Shown: positions 10,031 to 21,060, counted from the first letter of the stretch. The stretch: 30,670 bases of DNA from Larix sibirica (GCA_004151065.3 NWUY0300000638.1:89891-120560); one strand, 5' to 3'. Translations and numbers: made by a program. Notes: generated from the sequence alone by a model not told the origin.

Positions 10031-10400
10031 TTAGTGTTGCAACATTAACAAAATAAAAATTATCTGTAAAGGTATAATCTCATATGGTTATTTGTAAATT
10101 TGGAATCCATTTAGTGCAGTCCATGGAGTTATTACCTGGTATGATGACTCTAAAACCTTCAAAGGTTTCAGTAGGCATATTCCTTCTTTCCACTAAAGAT
10201 GCATTAATGAAATTATGAGTGGCACCTCCATCAACCAAAATTGTCACTATTTTCCCTTTAACCACTCCCTTGAATATGGGAGTGTGGAAGTGATGTACCC
10301 CGGTCATGACTGCAATCTTACCACTTGCTGGTGGAAATTGTTCTTCACCTATTGCCTCATAGCCACCATCTGTTTTGACCATTGATTCCTCAATTTCACT
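10031..10400 (-). pseudogene. Retropepsin-like aspartic protease of chromovirus element 3
   Basis: Minus-strand aspartic protease that would cleave the Gag-Pol polyprotein. The active-site box is 'ILVDGGATHNFI', with Asp at codon 10230-10232; the usual D-S-G or D-T-G reads D-G-G, which keeps Asp and Gly. The upstream 'FKGVVKGK' and downstream region to about 10080 fit the short retropepsin fold. It is in the same frame as gag (11567 down to 10500), so the element encoded gag and protease as one polyprotein. Premature stops separate it from gag. The protease block itself is open over 100 residues. Confidence 0.8.
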
Positions 10401-11567
10401 CTCTCAGAAGACCTCAATGTAATGTGTCTTTCCCTCAGCACACGTATGGCCTGGAACCCATGGCTCCTATCATGAGAAGAACAGCTTCCTCCTCCTTAAC
10501 TAATCTCGGTCTTTGATAATATTATTCCTTTCAAAATTTCCAACTGGACCCTTTTGGAAGGATCCCTTATCCTCAAGCTTAGGAGGGAAGTTTGTCTTAG
10601 GTGGGAATCTAGTTTTAGGAATGGCCTCTTGAAGATCTCTAGTTTTATTCATGGCATCCTGAAATGTTGCAGGTAGATGAGATTTGACTAGTCCCTTATG
10701 TGGCTCTAGTAATCCTTCTATAAACAGAGGAACCAGGTGAGATTTGGAAATATCAGTGACCATGACAGCAACCTTTTGGAATTCTGAAATGTATGCATCT
10801 GGAGTTCTAGTTTGCTTCAATTGTGCAAGATATCTTAATGACATTTCAGGATCTTTCATGTCAAATCTATTCAGTAATCGTCTTGGAAATTCTTCATAGG
10901 TGGTTACATTATCATGTCCCAAGGTTGTGAAACCATGAAACCATCAGTCATTAGCATCTCCTTCCAAATGCAGGGTATCCATCTTAATGAAATCCATTTT
11001 AGACATAGGATTCAATTGAAAATATGTATCAAGATTTTGCACCCAAGAACAAGCATTGCATTTAGTTGATCCATCAAAATAGGGATGGGAGATATTACCA
11101 TTGGTTCTCTGCAATTCAGAATTTCGAAGGCCCATTCTATTGCCTCATATTGATTTGAACTTGTATTGGTATTCATAGTAGTCCCTAAAGGTCAAATGTA
11201 TCTTGTAATCTTCACCTAAATCCATGTATTCTACAAGTCGAACCTCCAAGGTTTCAACTCCTTCAAACTGCATTTCAGGCTCCTCCATTCTAGGCGCAAG
11301 GAACTTGGGCATAGTATGTCTCATCATGTCTTTGTACTCATGTGGTTGATTGTGTGGCCCAATCTTGGAGAGAAATTTTTCTTTGAAGATATTTTTGTAC
11401 TCCTGATGAGAACCACTACTGCTACAATCACCATCATGCTTGTCCACCAGTCTAGACAAGATGTCTCTGGTTTCAATATGCACTTGGGTAAATTTTTCCA
11501 TGACCTCCAAAATGATTTGGGAAAACATGTCCTCCTTCTCTTCTCTAGTCTTACCACTCTCCCCCAT
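10401..11567 (-). pseudogene. Gag of chromovirus element 3
   Basis: Minus-strand capsid/nucleocapsid protein. The ATG at 11567 is chosen because the gag at 16498 starts with the same residues (MGES...REEKEDMF) and both lie about 145 bases from their PBS. The body holds the retrotransposon Gag core: 'PYFDGSTKC' near 11080, 'MDTLHLEGDAND' near 10950-10980, then 'YEEFPRRLLNRF' and 'LAQLKQT.TPDAYISEFQ' near 10790-10895. A nucleocapsid knuckle of the C-x2-C-x7-H-x-C type seen in plant chromoviruses lies near 10440-10490; both leading Cys are lost, while Gly-His and the last Cys survive in 'PGHTC'. One continuous frame is interrupted only by in-frame stops near 11145, 10944 and 10500. Compared with other elements here it is well preserved, but not functional. 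Confidence 0.85.
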
Positions 11568-11710
11568 ACTTTATTTTCCTCCTTGAATCTCGGCTTGTGT
11601 AGAATCAACTTCTTCTTCTTCTGCAGGGGATTCTTCTAGCATTTCTTCTTTGGGGATGGATTTCTCCTTGGACTCATCAAAAAAATTCAAGATCGGGTGG
11701 CGAGGAACAT

Positions 11711-11722
11711 GCTCTGATACCA
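11711..11722 (-). promoter_or_regulatory. Primer-binding site, initiator tRNA-Met type
   Basis: Plus strand gctctgatacca; on the element (minus) strand TGGTATCAGAGC, the classic plant LTR-retrotransposon site complementary to the 3' end of initiator tRNA-Met, where minus-strand DNA synthesis starts. One base separates it from the LTR end (...TACATTACA). It is perfect over 12 bases. It fixes element orientation and the LTR boundary at 11724. Confidence 0.9.
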
Positions 11723-11723
11723 C

Positions 11724-13388
11724 TGTAATGTACCCAAACTGATTACTATCACACTAACTCAATACTTGAAAATTAAACACACACAGTAGATGGATTTGAT
11801 GCAAAAGAGACTAGCCAGTTTGACTAGAATTTCAAAGTAAAATCCAAAACACCCCCAAACTCTCCCAAATCATCCAAATATGACTTATAATACCTGCATA
11901 AAGCTCAATAAAACCTAAACTATCCTAAACAAGCTCCCAACTTCAACAACTGCACTTTCGGGAGTACGTCATGCCCGGGTAGACTCCTTGGGCTAAACCC
12001 AAGGATTCAAAGCAATAGACCCAGGATTTCTATGGAAAATCCACTGCTTCTAGTGCAGTATGGAAGTTTCTAGCTTTAACACTACTCAAACCAGATATAA
12101 CCACCCTTAAAAAGACAATTTGGAACCACTGAACTCAATTTGGGAAGACAGGAAAAGAAGAGTAGTCTTTTGGACTACTCAACTGGAGGATTTCCTACTC
12201 AGCTGGAATAACCTCAAACGGACATGAAACTATGATATAAGTACTAATATTGGTTCATCATAATGTATACTAACAGAAACAACTGATATACTGATAAATG
12301 GACTTACAGAAGTCAATATACTGCAATTTCTTGAAAACTAGTCATTTTTAGTGTTATAACGAGCATAGGCACAAAAAACTCATTAACATGTAAAAGATAA
12401 ATTGTATAAATATAAGACACATAAAAATAGTGATCATCATAGAATGCTCATTACATTACAAAGATTCATATGAACTAATAATACCCATAGTGTCGCTATC
12501 AACCTCCAAGAACAAAAGCAAGGTCAAAACTAAAGAAAATTCTCCAATGGATGGAATCTACAACACTGGACAAGAAATTTCTTAGATGCCACTGGAATGG
12601 ATCTCCAATTAGATTCAGTGATCATGTTTGTATTCTTTACTCCTCATGATTTTAATGAATCCACAAGTAGAGTGAATATCAACAAGGGCACATCTCCCAG
12701 CTGTGACTAGGGGCACATCTCCCAAGTCTTGAGAAGCTTCAGAGCTCTCAATGTTAATAACAAATGGAAAAAATATGTGAGATGGGGAGAAACACATTAT
12801 TTTATAACATTAATTGATCTCAATATACATTGAATGTGGTCTCCATCTCAACTAATGTGCCCTCATTGACTAATTTAAGCATATATAACTTTTACCTTAT
12901 TTTTTCCTTACTTTGTTGCCTTTCTGCTATGGACCACTTTTCTGCTTTTGGAAACATCTTGATTTTCCTAGATTTTCTCTACTTTCCTTCTTTTCCATTT
13001 CTTTTTCCTAATTTTCTACTTCTTTCTGCTTTTATGAACTTTCCTTCCTTTATGCATACTTTCTTCTTTTCTGAGTTTCTTGCTTTTTTGTTGCAATCCA
13101 TCTTTATAGTGGTTTTATTGATTTTCTCTTATTTTCTTCTAGTTTCCATTGTGGGTGAAAACTCATAGGGTCCACAATATCACTTATGTTCCCTCCTTTG
13201 CCACCTACGCACATGCACTCATCACCAAAATTAAATAATCATAATAATATTTACAATTTAAACATGGCACACTATCCTAAGTCTCGAAATTAATTAAACT
13301 TGACAATTAATGCATCAAAAATTAACCCCTTCACTTATTAAATTTTTGCTAGAACCTATAGGGGTTGAAAAGGTAGCAGGATGACCAT
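11724..13388 (-). mobile_element. 5' LTR of chromovirus element 3, cut by N at 13389
   Basis: The LTR runs from TGTAATGTACCC at 11724 (its inner end, next to the PBS) to the N at 13389, about 1.67 kb; its outer end is not reached. It matches the other LTRs in order: the 'acgagcataggcacaaa' block near 12359, two copies of the 'GGCACATCTCCCA' motif about 25 bases apart near 12686 and 12711, a pyrimidine-rich tract at about 12895-13140, and the 'cttcacttattaaattttt' block at 13333. It is clearly more divergent from LTR copies 1, 2 and 4 than those are from each other, so it belongs to another subfamily. Open frames inside it (for example 12830-13168) are compositional. Confidence 0.8.
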
Positions 13389-13389
13389 N

Positions 13390-14940
13390 TGTTCAAGTCT
13401 TCGATGGTTCACTTGAAATCCACTAAGTGCAATTCTAGTGGATAACAGATGACACCCTCTAGGGTGCTCCTCCTTTAGAGTTTACTTTTGTTTATCATGT
13501 ATTATCTCTCTATATCGAGTGGTGTGCCCCCTCACATGGTCAAGGTTGTTGGGTTTCTAGAATTAGGTGTTTGGTCTTTTGACCATGTCATGAAGTTTTT
13601 TATTAATTTTATTATTGAGGAGTTAGTTACTCTCTCTTCTTATATAAGAGACCCTTCTCTCATTGCCAAGGTTGCTAGAACTTCGAGAGTAAAATTTCTT
13701 AAGCTACTTTTTCTTAGTTTTCTTTGTGTTAGTATTGGGTGCATATTGGAAAATATAGATGGAGCTATAGGTGCTTGATGTTAGCTATGAATTTCTTCTA
13801 CAAGTAGTGAATATTTGCATGAGAAGATTGGGGTAAAATATTTACAATTTTAGTTCAATGTCTTGTTAATTTTATTTACTAGATAGCATTATATTCAACT
13901 CGGCTTGATATATAATGTTACAAGTATAGTAGATTTGAAAAACTTTGCATGTAGGCTTTCTTAGAGGATTTCATCTCTTGAATACTCCCCTGGATAGGAA
14001 GGAAGACATATTTGTCTATAAAAGACTAGGACACGCGTTTGGGATCTTGTACCCTCTCCTACTCCTTGATAACCAAAGCTCCACATGCTTCCTCCATGAC
14101 ACAATTACGTTTTTTTAAAAACTAGGCACTAGTCAAGTGATGTTATTCCTTCTTTTAACCATTCTAAAACATTTTAAATCATCATTTTCAGCTTCTTTAA
14201 ATCTAAAAATGATTCTTTACCTTGAAAAAAAATTCAAATTCAAACGCTTAAAAAACTAATTAGTTTACCCTCTACAAAGGGGCTGCATTCTATTTATTTA
14301 TTTATTGTACCATACATGTTGATTTTAACATCATAAAATTAATCTTTAAAGTAGTTTATAGTATAATTCTCTTAACATAAATATTTAAGGTGATGATAAT
14401 CAATTTATTTTAACTTTTAATTAATTAATCAATTAAAATTTTATTTACAATGTTAAACTTTATCAATTGAAAAATAATAGTTTTTTAAATGTTAAACTTT
14501 ATCAATTGAAAAATAATAGTTTCTCAAATATATTTAAATATGATTTATTTACTTTATTAGTCGAAAATGTGATATTATATTAGTATAACTAGCAACAACC
14601 ACATTAATAATAATTTGTTCAACACATTTTACATTACAAAACATTATTAAAGTGCTAAATATACACCTATTGGCATATACTAGACACATTATTATTAATG
14701 TGATTACTACTAATTTAAAGCTAAAAAATCAAGTATTGTGTAAAAAACAAAAGGAGATCAAGTATTGTATAATGCACAAAAGCTAAAAGATTATAATAGG
14801 TTGTCTAAAAAAAGAAAAAAGAATGGTGACATCTTATATTCCATCTTAAAATTGTTATTAAAAGCTTGGAGCTAAAGCCTTCTATTATTTTCCTTTGAAA
14901 ACTTAGCATGGCCAACATTGACTACTATAAACAAGATTCT
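13390..14940. other. Unassigned AT-rich DNA
   Basis: After the N the sequence no longer matches the LTR. A 96-codon open frame at 13488-13778 (plus) gives a largely hydrophobic protein of no family I recognise. Nothing upstream marks it as a gene, and it may be chance or the remains of another repeat. From about 13840 the DNA is strongly AT-rich, with an (ATTT)n run near 14292-14306, a 39-bp tandem duplication at 14450-14527 and A-rich stretches near 14700-14820. No RNA gene or retroelement domain was found. Confidence 0.4.
14450..14527. repeat. 39-bp direct tandem duplication
   Basis: Two adjacent copies beginning 'atgttaaactttatcaattg', at 14450-14488 and 14489-14527, differ only near their ends. 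This is a recent local duplication within AT-rich DNA, with no sign of function. Confidence 0.85.
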
Positions 14941-14955
14941 CACTACCCCAAATAA

Positions 14956-15200
14956 TTATACAAGTGAAAAGTGTACTTGGAAATCTCCATTAGATAGGAT
15001 AACATACCTATAGCATAAGAGAAGGCCAGAATAAGGATCAAAGTCATTTTTTTTTGTTTGCAATGCATTGAAGTTCAAAGTTGTTTTAGGTGCTACATCG
15101 TTGTAAAGTTTCATGTCAATTCTCCTTTTAGCTCTTCCCCAGTGAAGATGTATAAGTGACACATTGGATATGGTATTTATATCACCTATACAACAAATAA
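14956..15200 (-). pseudogene. Cyclophilin-like (peptidyl-prolyl isomerase) fragment
   Basis: A minus-strand frame from 15300 to 14956 contains, near 15140-15060, the run 'RRIDMKLYNDVAPKT' followed by 'NFNALQT'. This fits the N-terminal cyclophilin pattern (RI.MELY.DV.PKT..NFRALCT), which forms the first strands and helix of the fold. Further on, 'YRYVILSNGDFQ' near 15000 may be a shortened form of the FHRVI...GGDF catalytic region, with the catalytic Phe-His not preserved. No rest of the domain follows. The fragment lies immediately downstream of, and on the same strand as, the gag of element 4, with the join near 15300. It is therefore either a captured host-gene fragment or an old cyclophilin pseudogene hit by the element. 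The start methionine at 15300 is not meaningful. The assignment is from motif recognition only. Confidence 0.5.
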
Positions 15201-15300
15201 ACCCCTCACGTTTATACGGCCAATCCTTGATATCACGTTGTTGTTTTGTGTTTTTTTCATATGAACTCTTTGTAAGTTGTTGTTTGCACATTACCTCCAA

Positions 15301-16498
15301 CTAGTGCTTCCTCGGTTTCCTCCTTAGCTTCACTCTCTAAGAAGACCTCAATGTAATGTGCCTTTCCCTTAGCACACTTAGGTCCTGGAGCCCATGGTTC
15401 ATGGAAAGAGAAGCATAGATTTATCCTCCTTAATTCATCTCGGTCTTTGACAATATTATTCCTCTCAAAACTTCCAGTTGGAACCTTTTGAAAGGATCCC
15501 TTATCCTCGAGCTTAGGAGGGAAGTTTGTTTTAGGTGGGAATCTGGTTTTAGGAACCTCTTGAAGATCTCTGGTTTTATTCATGGCATCCTGCAATGTTG
15601 CAGGTTAACGAGCTTTAACTAGTCCCTTAAGTGGATCTGCTAGTCCTTTTGTAAACAAAAGAACCAAGAGAGATTTAGAGATATCAGTAACCATGACTGC
15701 AACCTTTTGAAAATCTGCAATGTATGCCTCAGGAGTTCCAGTCTTCTTCAATTGAGCAATATCTATGAATGACATTTCATGATCTCTCTTATCAAATCTA
15801 TTCACCAACCTTCTTGTAAACTCCTCATAGATGGTTATAGTATCATGCCCCAAAGTTCTTAAACCATGAAATCACCATTCATTAGCCTCTCCTTCCAAAT
15901 TCAAGGTAGCCATTTTAATGACATCCCTTTCATCCATAATATTCAATTGAAAGTAAGTATCAAGTTTCTGCACCCAAGAACTAGCAGTGCATTTAGCTGA
16001 TCCATCAAAATAGGGAAGGGAGATTTTACCAATGGTTTTCTACAACTCAAAATTTTGAGTGGGAATTATATTGCTTCCTCTTGATTTGACCTTGTCCTGG
16101 TAGTCACAACATTCCTTGAAGGTCAAATTTCTTTTATAATCCTCTTCCAAGGCCATATATTCTACAAGTCGAACCTCCAAGGGATCAACTCCTTCAAACC
16201 AAATTTCAGGTTCCTCCATTCTAGACACAAGGAACTTGGGCATAGTAGGCCTTGAAAAATATTTGAATTCATTTGGATGATTGTGTGGCCCAATATTGGA
16301 GAAGATTTGTTCTTTGAAATTTTTCTTGCCCTCCTGATGAGAACCACTGCTGTTGCAATCATCATCTCGCTTGTCCACAAGTCTAGACAAAATGTCTCTG
16401 GTTTTTGTTTACACCTGGGTAAATTTTTTCATAACCTTCAACATGCTTTTAGAAAACATGTCCTCCTTCTCTTCTCTACTCTTACTGCTCTCCCCCAT
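15301..16498 (-). pseudogene. Gag of chromovirus element 4
   Basis: A second minus-strand Gag of the same family as 10401-11567, matching it along its whole length. The ATG at 16498 gives the same first residues and the same 145-base distance to the PBS. Landmarks are 'SRLVDKRDDDC' near 16380, 'MPKFLVSRMEEPE' near 16210-16240, 'YEEFTRRLVNRF' near 15800-15830, 'GTPEAYIADFQKVAVMVTDI' near 15690-15740 and 'TRFPPKTNFPPKLEDKGSFQ' near 15490-15550. The knuckle near 15370-15420 reads C-F-S-F-H-E-P-W-A-P-G-P-K-C: one Cys and the His are lost. One frame persists through several stops. Homology ends at about 15305, before the protease, where the cyclophilin-like stretch begins. Confidence 0.85.
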
Positions 16499-16642
16499 AC
16501 TTGGTTTTCCTCCTTAAATCTCAGCTTGTGTGGAACAAATTTCTTCTTCTTCCGCAAGGGGCTCTTCTGGACCTTTCCTCTTAGGGGATAGATTTCTTTT
16601 TGGACTCATAAATTATCATCATGAACAGGTTCATAGGACCAT

Positions 16643-16654
16643 GATATGATACCA
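16643..16654 (-). promoter_or_regulatory. Decayed primer-binding site of element 4
   Basis: Plus strand gatatgatacca; on the minus strand TGGTATCATATC, which differs at two positions from the initiator tRNA-Met site TGGTATCAGAGC seen at 11711-11722. It sits one base from the LTR end, as there. Confidence 0.8.
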
Positions 16655-16655
16655 C

Positions 16656-18197
16656 TGTAATGCACTAAAACCAAATTTATTCACACCAACTCAAACTTCG
16701 GAAAAACTCAGACACACAGAGGATATGCTGGATACAAAAACTAACTAGTTTTAGCTAGAATTAAAAAATTAAGCCCCCAAACACCACTAGACCTTTCAAA
16801 ATATTCAGGAATATATTCTAGGGTCTTATATAGGTTAACGATATCCTATATCAATCCTAAACAGACTCCCAACTTCGACAACTACACATTTTCTGGGTGC
16901 ATCACACCTAGGATGACCCTTTGGAAAAGCCAAAGACTCCGAGGCAATATCCCTAGGACTTATGTGGAACCCAATGGATTCTGGCACAAATATGGAAGTG
17001 GATGGCTTGAAACTACCCCCAACCAGCCATAAAAACACGGATATTAACAATTAGGCTCAACTGGACATAGTTTGGGAGATAGGAAATAATTACTAGTTTC
17101 AGGACAACTCAACTGAGAGATTTCCAACTCAACTTGAATGGCCTCTAAGGGTAACAAATTTCTGGTATGAATGTTTGTATGGGTCCAATAATGTGTCTTA
17201 TTTTTGAAACAACTCACAGACTAATATTTGGAGTCATAGAAGTTTGATTAATACAATATTATGGAAAACTAGTTAAATTTGACACTATAACGAGCATAGG
17301 AGCAAATATTCATTAATAGTTGGAAACATAATTTGCAGAACATAAATCCAATTAATTACATTGAATATTAGAGGAAATAATTTACATTATATAGCTATAT
17401 ATAGAGCAGCAAGTACCCATGGGATCGCCATCCTCCCTCAATAACATAGGCAAATACAAGACAATGTAGAAAACACTCCAACTAATGGAATCTTCAACAC
17501 TAAGCAAGATAGGAATTGAATGAGATGGAATGGAACTGCAAGTATTCTCAATGAGAAAGGATTAATACCTAACTCCCCATGATATAGCTGAATCTTAAAC
17601 TAGAGTGATGGACATAAGGGGTACATCTCCCAAGTCTTGAGAAGCTCAGAGCTTTCAATGCAATAATCAAATTGGAAAAATATGTCTATGGGTGTGCTCC
17701 TCTATATTTTATAAGTTTATTTGGATTCAAGATGCAATGCATGTGGACACTAGCCTCATCCAATGCACCCTCACTAACTAATTTTGGACTGGCAGCTTTA
17801 TCTTTATTTTTCCTTGCTTTATTGCCTTTATGCTTTAGTCTGCTTTTCTACTTTTGGAAACTCCCGATTTTCATTGATTTTATCTATTTTCCTGCTTTTC
17901 CAGTGCTTTCTTCATTTTCTCCACTTTTCTGCTTTTTTGAACTTTCCTGCCTTTCTGCTGCTTTTTTATTTTTTGTGCTTTCTTACTTTTATGATGCCTT
18001 CCGGCTTTTTAGTTGATTTCTTGATTTTCTCTGCTTTTCTTCTAGTTTCCTTGTGGAAGACAACTCACAGGGTCCACTAATTGTCCTACTTGCCCTCTTG
18101 GGACACCTAATCATATCCAACTCATCACAATATTAGATACTAATTAAATATTTACAAACTGTGAACTTCATCACTTCTCTATAGTTTAATTTAATTA
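16656..18197 (-). mobile_element. 5' LTR of chromovirus element 4, cut by N at 18198
   Basis: Begins TGTAATGCAC at 16656 next to the PBS and runs to the N at 18198. It matches LTR copies 1 and 2 along most of its length ('ctttcaaaatattcaggaat', 'acgagcataggagcaaatat', 'gggatcgccatcctccctca'). It has only one copy of the 'ACATCTCCCAAGTCTTGAG' motif (near 17622), where copy 2 has two. The pyrimidine-rich tract is at about 17800-18050. Because copy 2 (7282 onward) is the 3' LTR of an element whose 5' half is missing there, while this is a 5' LTR with gag but no 3' half, both could belong to a single element split by nesting. Confidence 0.8.
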
Positions 18198-18449
18198 NTA
18201 GAATGTTCTTAAAAGTACACATGTGACTAGCTACACAAGTGCAAGAAATGAGAGCTAACATGGAATCTACTTGGGACTATGGTGGTTAACTGGATGGGTC
18301 AACTTGTGGGAAGCATAACGTTTGCATATATACTCCAATTGAGGTGAGCTTTGGACCGTTTAAAGGTATCTAAGTGTAGAATTACATCATGACCCATGGC
18401 ATTTGTGATGGGTTTATCTAACCCAAAAAATTACGTTTAGACCCTCTAA

Positions 18450-19450
18450 CAAGCCTAAAAAAGATTTGAACCCAAAAAACTCCAAATAGATGACAAATTA
18501 TATATTGATCCATTTTGGATCAACAACTGTGGGTAAGAGACAAATTTGAGGCTTGCTTTGTTGATTATTTCACTCATCAAATGCTGAAGTTAATTCACTC
18601 TCTCCACTACTTAGCTAATTGGGGGATTTGGTTCGCATGCAATGTGTCATTCTTTACAAGAGGTTGTTTTCGTCCTTCAATATCTCTGAATAGGTGATCG
18701 CATGGCTTTGTCACTTAAATCAAGACGTGATTCAAGGTAAATAATGTGTCATAGGTGAATTGAGGATCAATAAGGAAGTTTCGTGTTTCTTCTTTGATGG
18801 TGTGTGCCAAGGGGATGAGCGAAGATGTGGTATTATGTTTGTCTTATTTCTATCAGATGCACATTATTTTTGTGGGATAGTAGTGTTGAGGCCTAGATCA
18901 AACAATTTGGCTAAATTTTCTTCTTTATTTCATATGTTAAGGTTGGCCTTGGAGATGATATTGGAGAAGCTCCAACTCTTTAGGGATTCCTCCATCACCA
19001 TTAAATAGATAAAGGGTGAATAATAGGTTCATGAAATTGGGATACATCAATTGGCTTGTCACCTAAAGGAGACTAGTGGTCAATTCCATGATGTGAGTTA
19101 TGCACATGTTTTCTTTGAGCATAACTTAGAAGCATATTTACTTCCAAAACAGGCTTTAATCTTGAATGTTGGGAGTTTACATGTGGATGATTTATGAGTA
19201 GGTAGCTTGGTTTCTAGCATGACACATATTCTATAGTTTATTTTGTTGTTATGATCTTATAGATGTAGTTGGTGGGATCTATGGGATAAATATACTCAAA
19301 ATAAACTTTATGGAATTATTGGTGAAAGTGTTGTTTGAGGGTTCATAGTTGTGGATCATAGTTTTTTGGTTTGTGCTTAAGCACCTACAGATTGTATTTT
19401 ATTTTTCTCTTGAATCAAAAGTATGTATTTTTTTTCCTTGGAAAAAAAAT
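18450..19450 (+). pseudogene. LINE ORF2 C-terminus with RNase H domain, and 3' UTR
   Basis: The 3' end of a plant L1-type LINE carrying the C-terminal RNase H found in many plant lineages. First comes a region near 18580-18690, 'LHYLANWGIWFACNVSFF', typical of the stretch between RT and RNase H (..WGIWLARN..F). RNase H starts near 18785 with 'FFFDGVCQGDERRCG' (family FDGA..GNPG..G), the first catalytic Asp at 18796-18798. It continues with 'NNLAKFSSLFHMLRLALEM' (family NN.AE..AL...L..A; the catalytic Glu reads Lys). After stops near 19006-19040 it ends near 19190 with 'HVFFEHNLEAYLLPKQAL' (family R..N..AD.LS; the last Asp reads Tyr). A 3' UTR follows to an A-rich run at about 19441-19450. What lies between the N at 18198 and about 18450 is unclear. 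Confidence 0.75.
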
Positions 19451-20329
19451 AAGTAATCTTGATTTCCAATATGTTCACTAAATATCTTTGAATTTGAATT
19501 CCTAACCTTTAAAATTCTACAAAATCTCTTACTCTCACACACTATCCCTTATCCCTTGCGAGGAATTCAAGGGATGTGTGGACCCAAAAGTATCTAGGTA
19601 GAATGTTGGAATAACTAGGAAATTAGTTGAATCTCCCCTAAAGTGATTTGTGATCATGCACTTATCATCATCTTATGTTTTTTTTGCAGCCTACCTTAAA
19701 TCATTTCATAAGGATTTTTGGTCCCCAAAATGAATGGATACCAATCGCATTTCCTCTTCATTTTTTTATTTTTAAGCTTTACAACAACTTGAATTAGGAT
19801 TTAAATTCCTCCTAAAGCTCATATGGGAGTGGAAAATTTCCAAAGGATTTACAAGTTCAAAAGGAACTTGAGACATGAGTTGAAATAACCTTTGAAAGGA
19901 TGAGAGTGTGACACTATCCCAACATAATTTAGAGCTCATAAAGGGTGGAAAGGTCAACCTTGTTATTTTGGCTCCCAAAATGATTAAAAATCTACCATGT
20001 GGATTCCACTATGAACTATTTTCAAAGTATTATCCATTATCATTTGAACGTGGGATGGACTTTTCAAAAGACCTCTCCTTTGACCATCTTATGAAAAATT
20101 GACCCCTCCTTGAACTTTATAATCCTTATCCTATAAAAATATTTTGGTGTCCAAAAAGACTAAGTCCTAAGGAATGTAAGACTCAGGAAATTTTTTTACT
20201 TCTTCTCCTGTGAATCATATGAAAAAATCCCCTAGGGAATGCTTGAGAGATCTTATACTTTATAGTGTGAAGGCATGAAAGGGTTCACATATGTAAGGCA
20301 TCTGAGTTAGCTGCCTATGTTCAAAGCAA
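19451..20329. other. No recognisable gene
   Basis: Short open frames on both strands (for example 19908-20102 plus) resemble no family I know and lack supporting motifs. A T-rich run followed by 'gcag' at about 19677-19690 looks like a 3' splice site, but no exon can be argued for. The last 100 bases or so may belong to the retroelement that starts to be recognisable at 20330. Confidence 0.35.
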
Positions 20330-21060
20330 CTTTTAATTTTGAGGATGAGAGTCCAACAGTGGCTACAGCTCTACATGTTATTAAGGAGAATTTTTTTGAA
20401 GAAGTGCCTTTACCTATATAGAACATGCCAAATTCTGCTGCGACACTTGTGGAAGAACTGGAGTGCTATAACATTACTAGAGATCAAGAAGTTGATGACC
20501 CGAGGGACCTGCATATATTACAGAGAGAGGGTAACCACGACATTGCAGTACCTAGAATAGAATCTGCTAATTTTGAACAACCCTTAAAGACTAGAAAAGT
20601 AAATATTGGTTCAAAAGAGAATCCTAAGTTTGCTAATATTAGGGATTACTAGGATGATGAAAATGTAGGAAAAATTATTGATTTTTTACATGAGTATCAA
20701 GATCTATTCCCCACCAAATTTTCAGAAATGAAGGGTATTGTTGGTGACTTAGGAGGGATGAAAATTCCACTTAAGCCTAGTGGTAATCCTATTAATTAGA
20801 GACCCTACAGATTAAATCCAAGATATAAAGAGAACGTGAAGGATGCAATTGATAGGATGCTAGATGTAGGAATCATTGAACCTGTTAAAGAGTCAAAGTG
20901 GATTAGCCCTATGGTATCCAAGATAAGAAGATAGAAGAAGTTAGGATTTGTGGCAATCTAAGAAAGTCAAATGATGCATGCTTACATGATCCATTCCCCA
21001 CCACTTTTACAGATGAGGTACTAGAGAACGTTGGAGGATAATAAGCCTACTCATTTACTG
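20330..21060 (+). pseudogene. Tat/Athila-like gypsy pol: RT N-terminal part
   Basis: Start of the recognisable pol. One frame (20425-20910) reads through TAG stops. It has 'HEYQDLFPTKFSEMKGIVGD' near 20690-20750, then 'MKIPLKPSG' and 'RPYRLNPRYKENVKDAIDRM' near 20800-20860, and 'GIIEPVKESKWISPMV' near 20870-20912. This is the run-in and first motifs of gypsy RT (..YR.NP.....I..ML..GII.PS.S.W.SP.V). A one-base frameshift at about 20915 moves the continuation 'EVRICGNLRKSNDACLHDPF' (family R.C.DYR.LN......P.P) to another frame; the family Asp of that motif reads Gly. Gag and protease of this copy are not recognised upstream. Confidence 0.85.

Noticed and set aside
11711-11722. tRNA gene or fragment
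   Set aside because: Only the short complement to the tRNA 3' end is present, next to an LTR; no cloverleaf or A/B box surrounds it.
19677-19695. Intron 3' splice site in the gap between LINE and gypsy pol
   Set aside because: A T-run followed by gcag is common by chance in this AT-rich DNA, and no coding exon follows.
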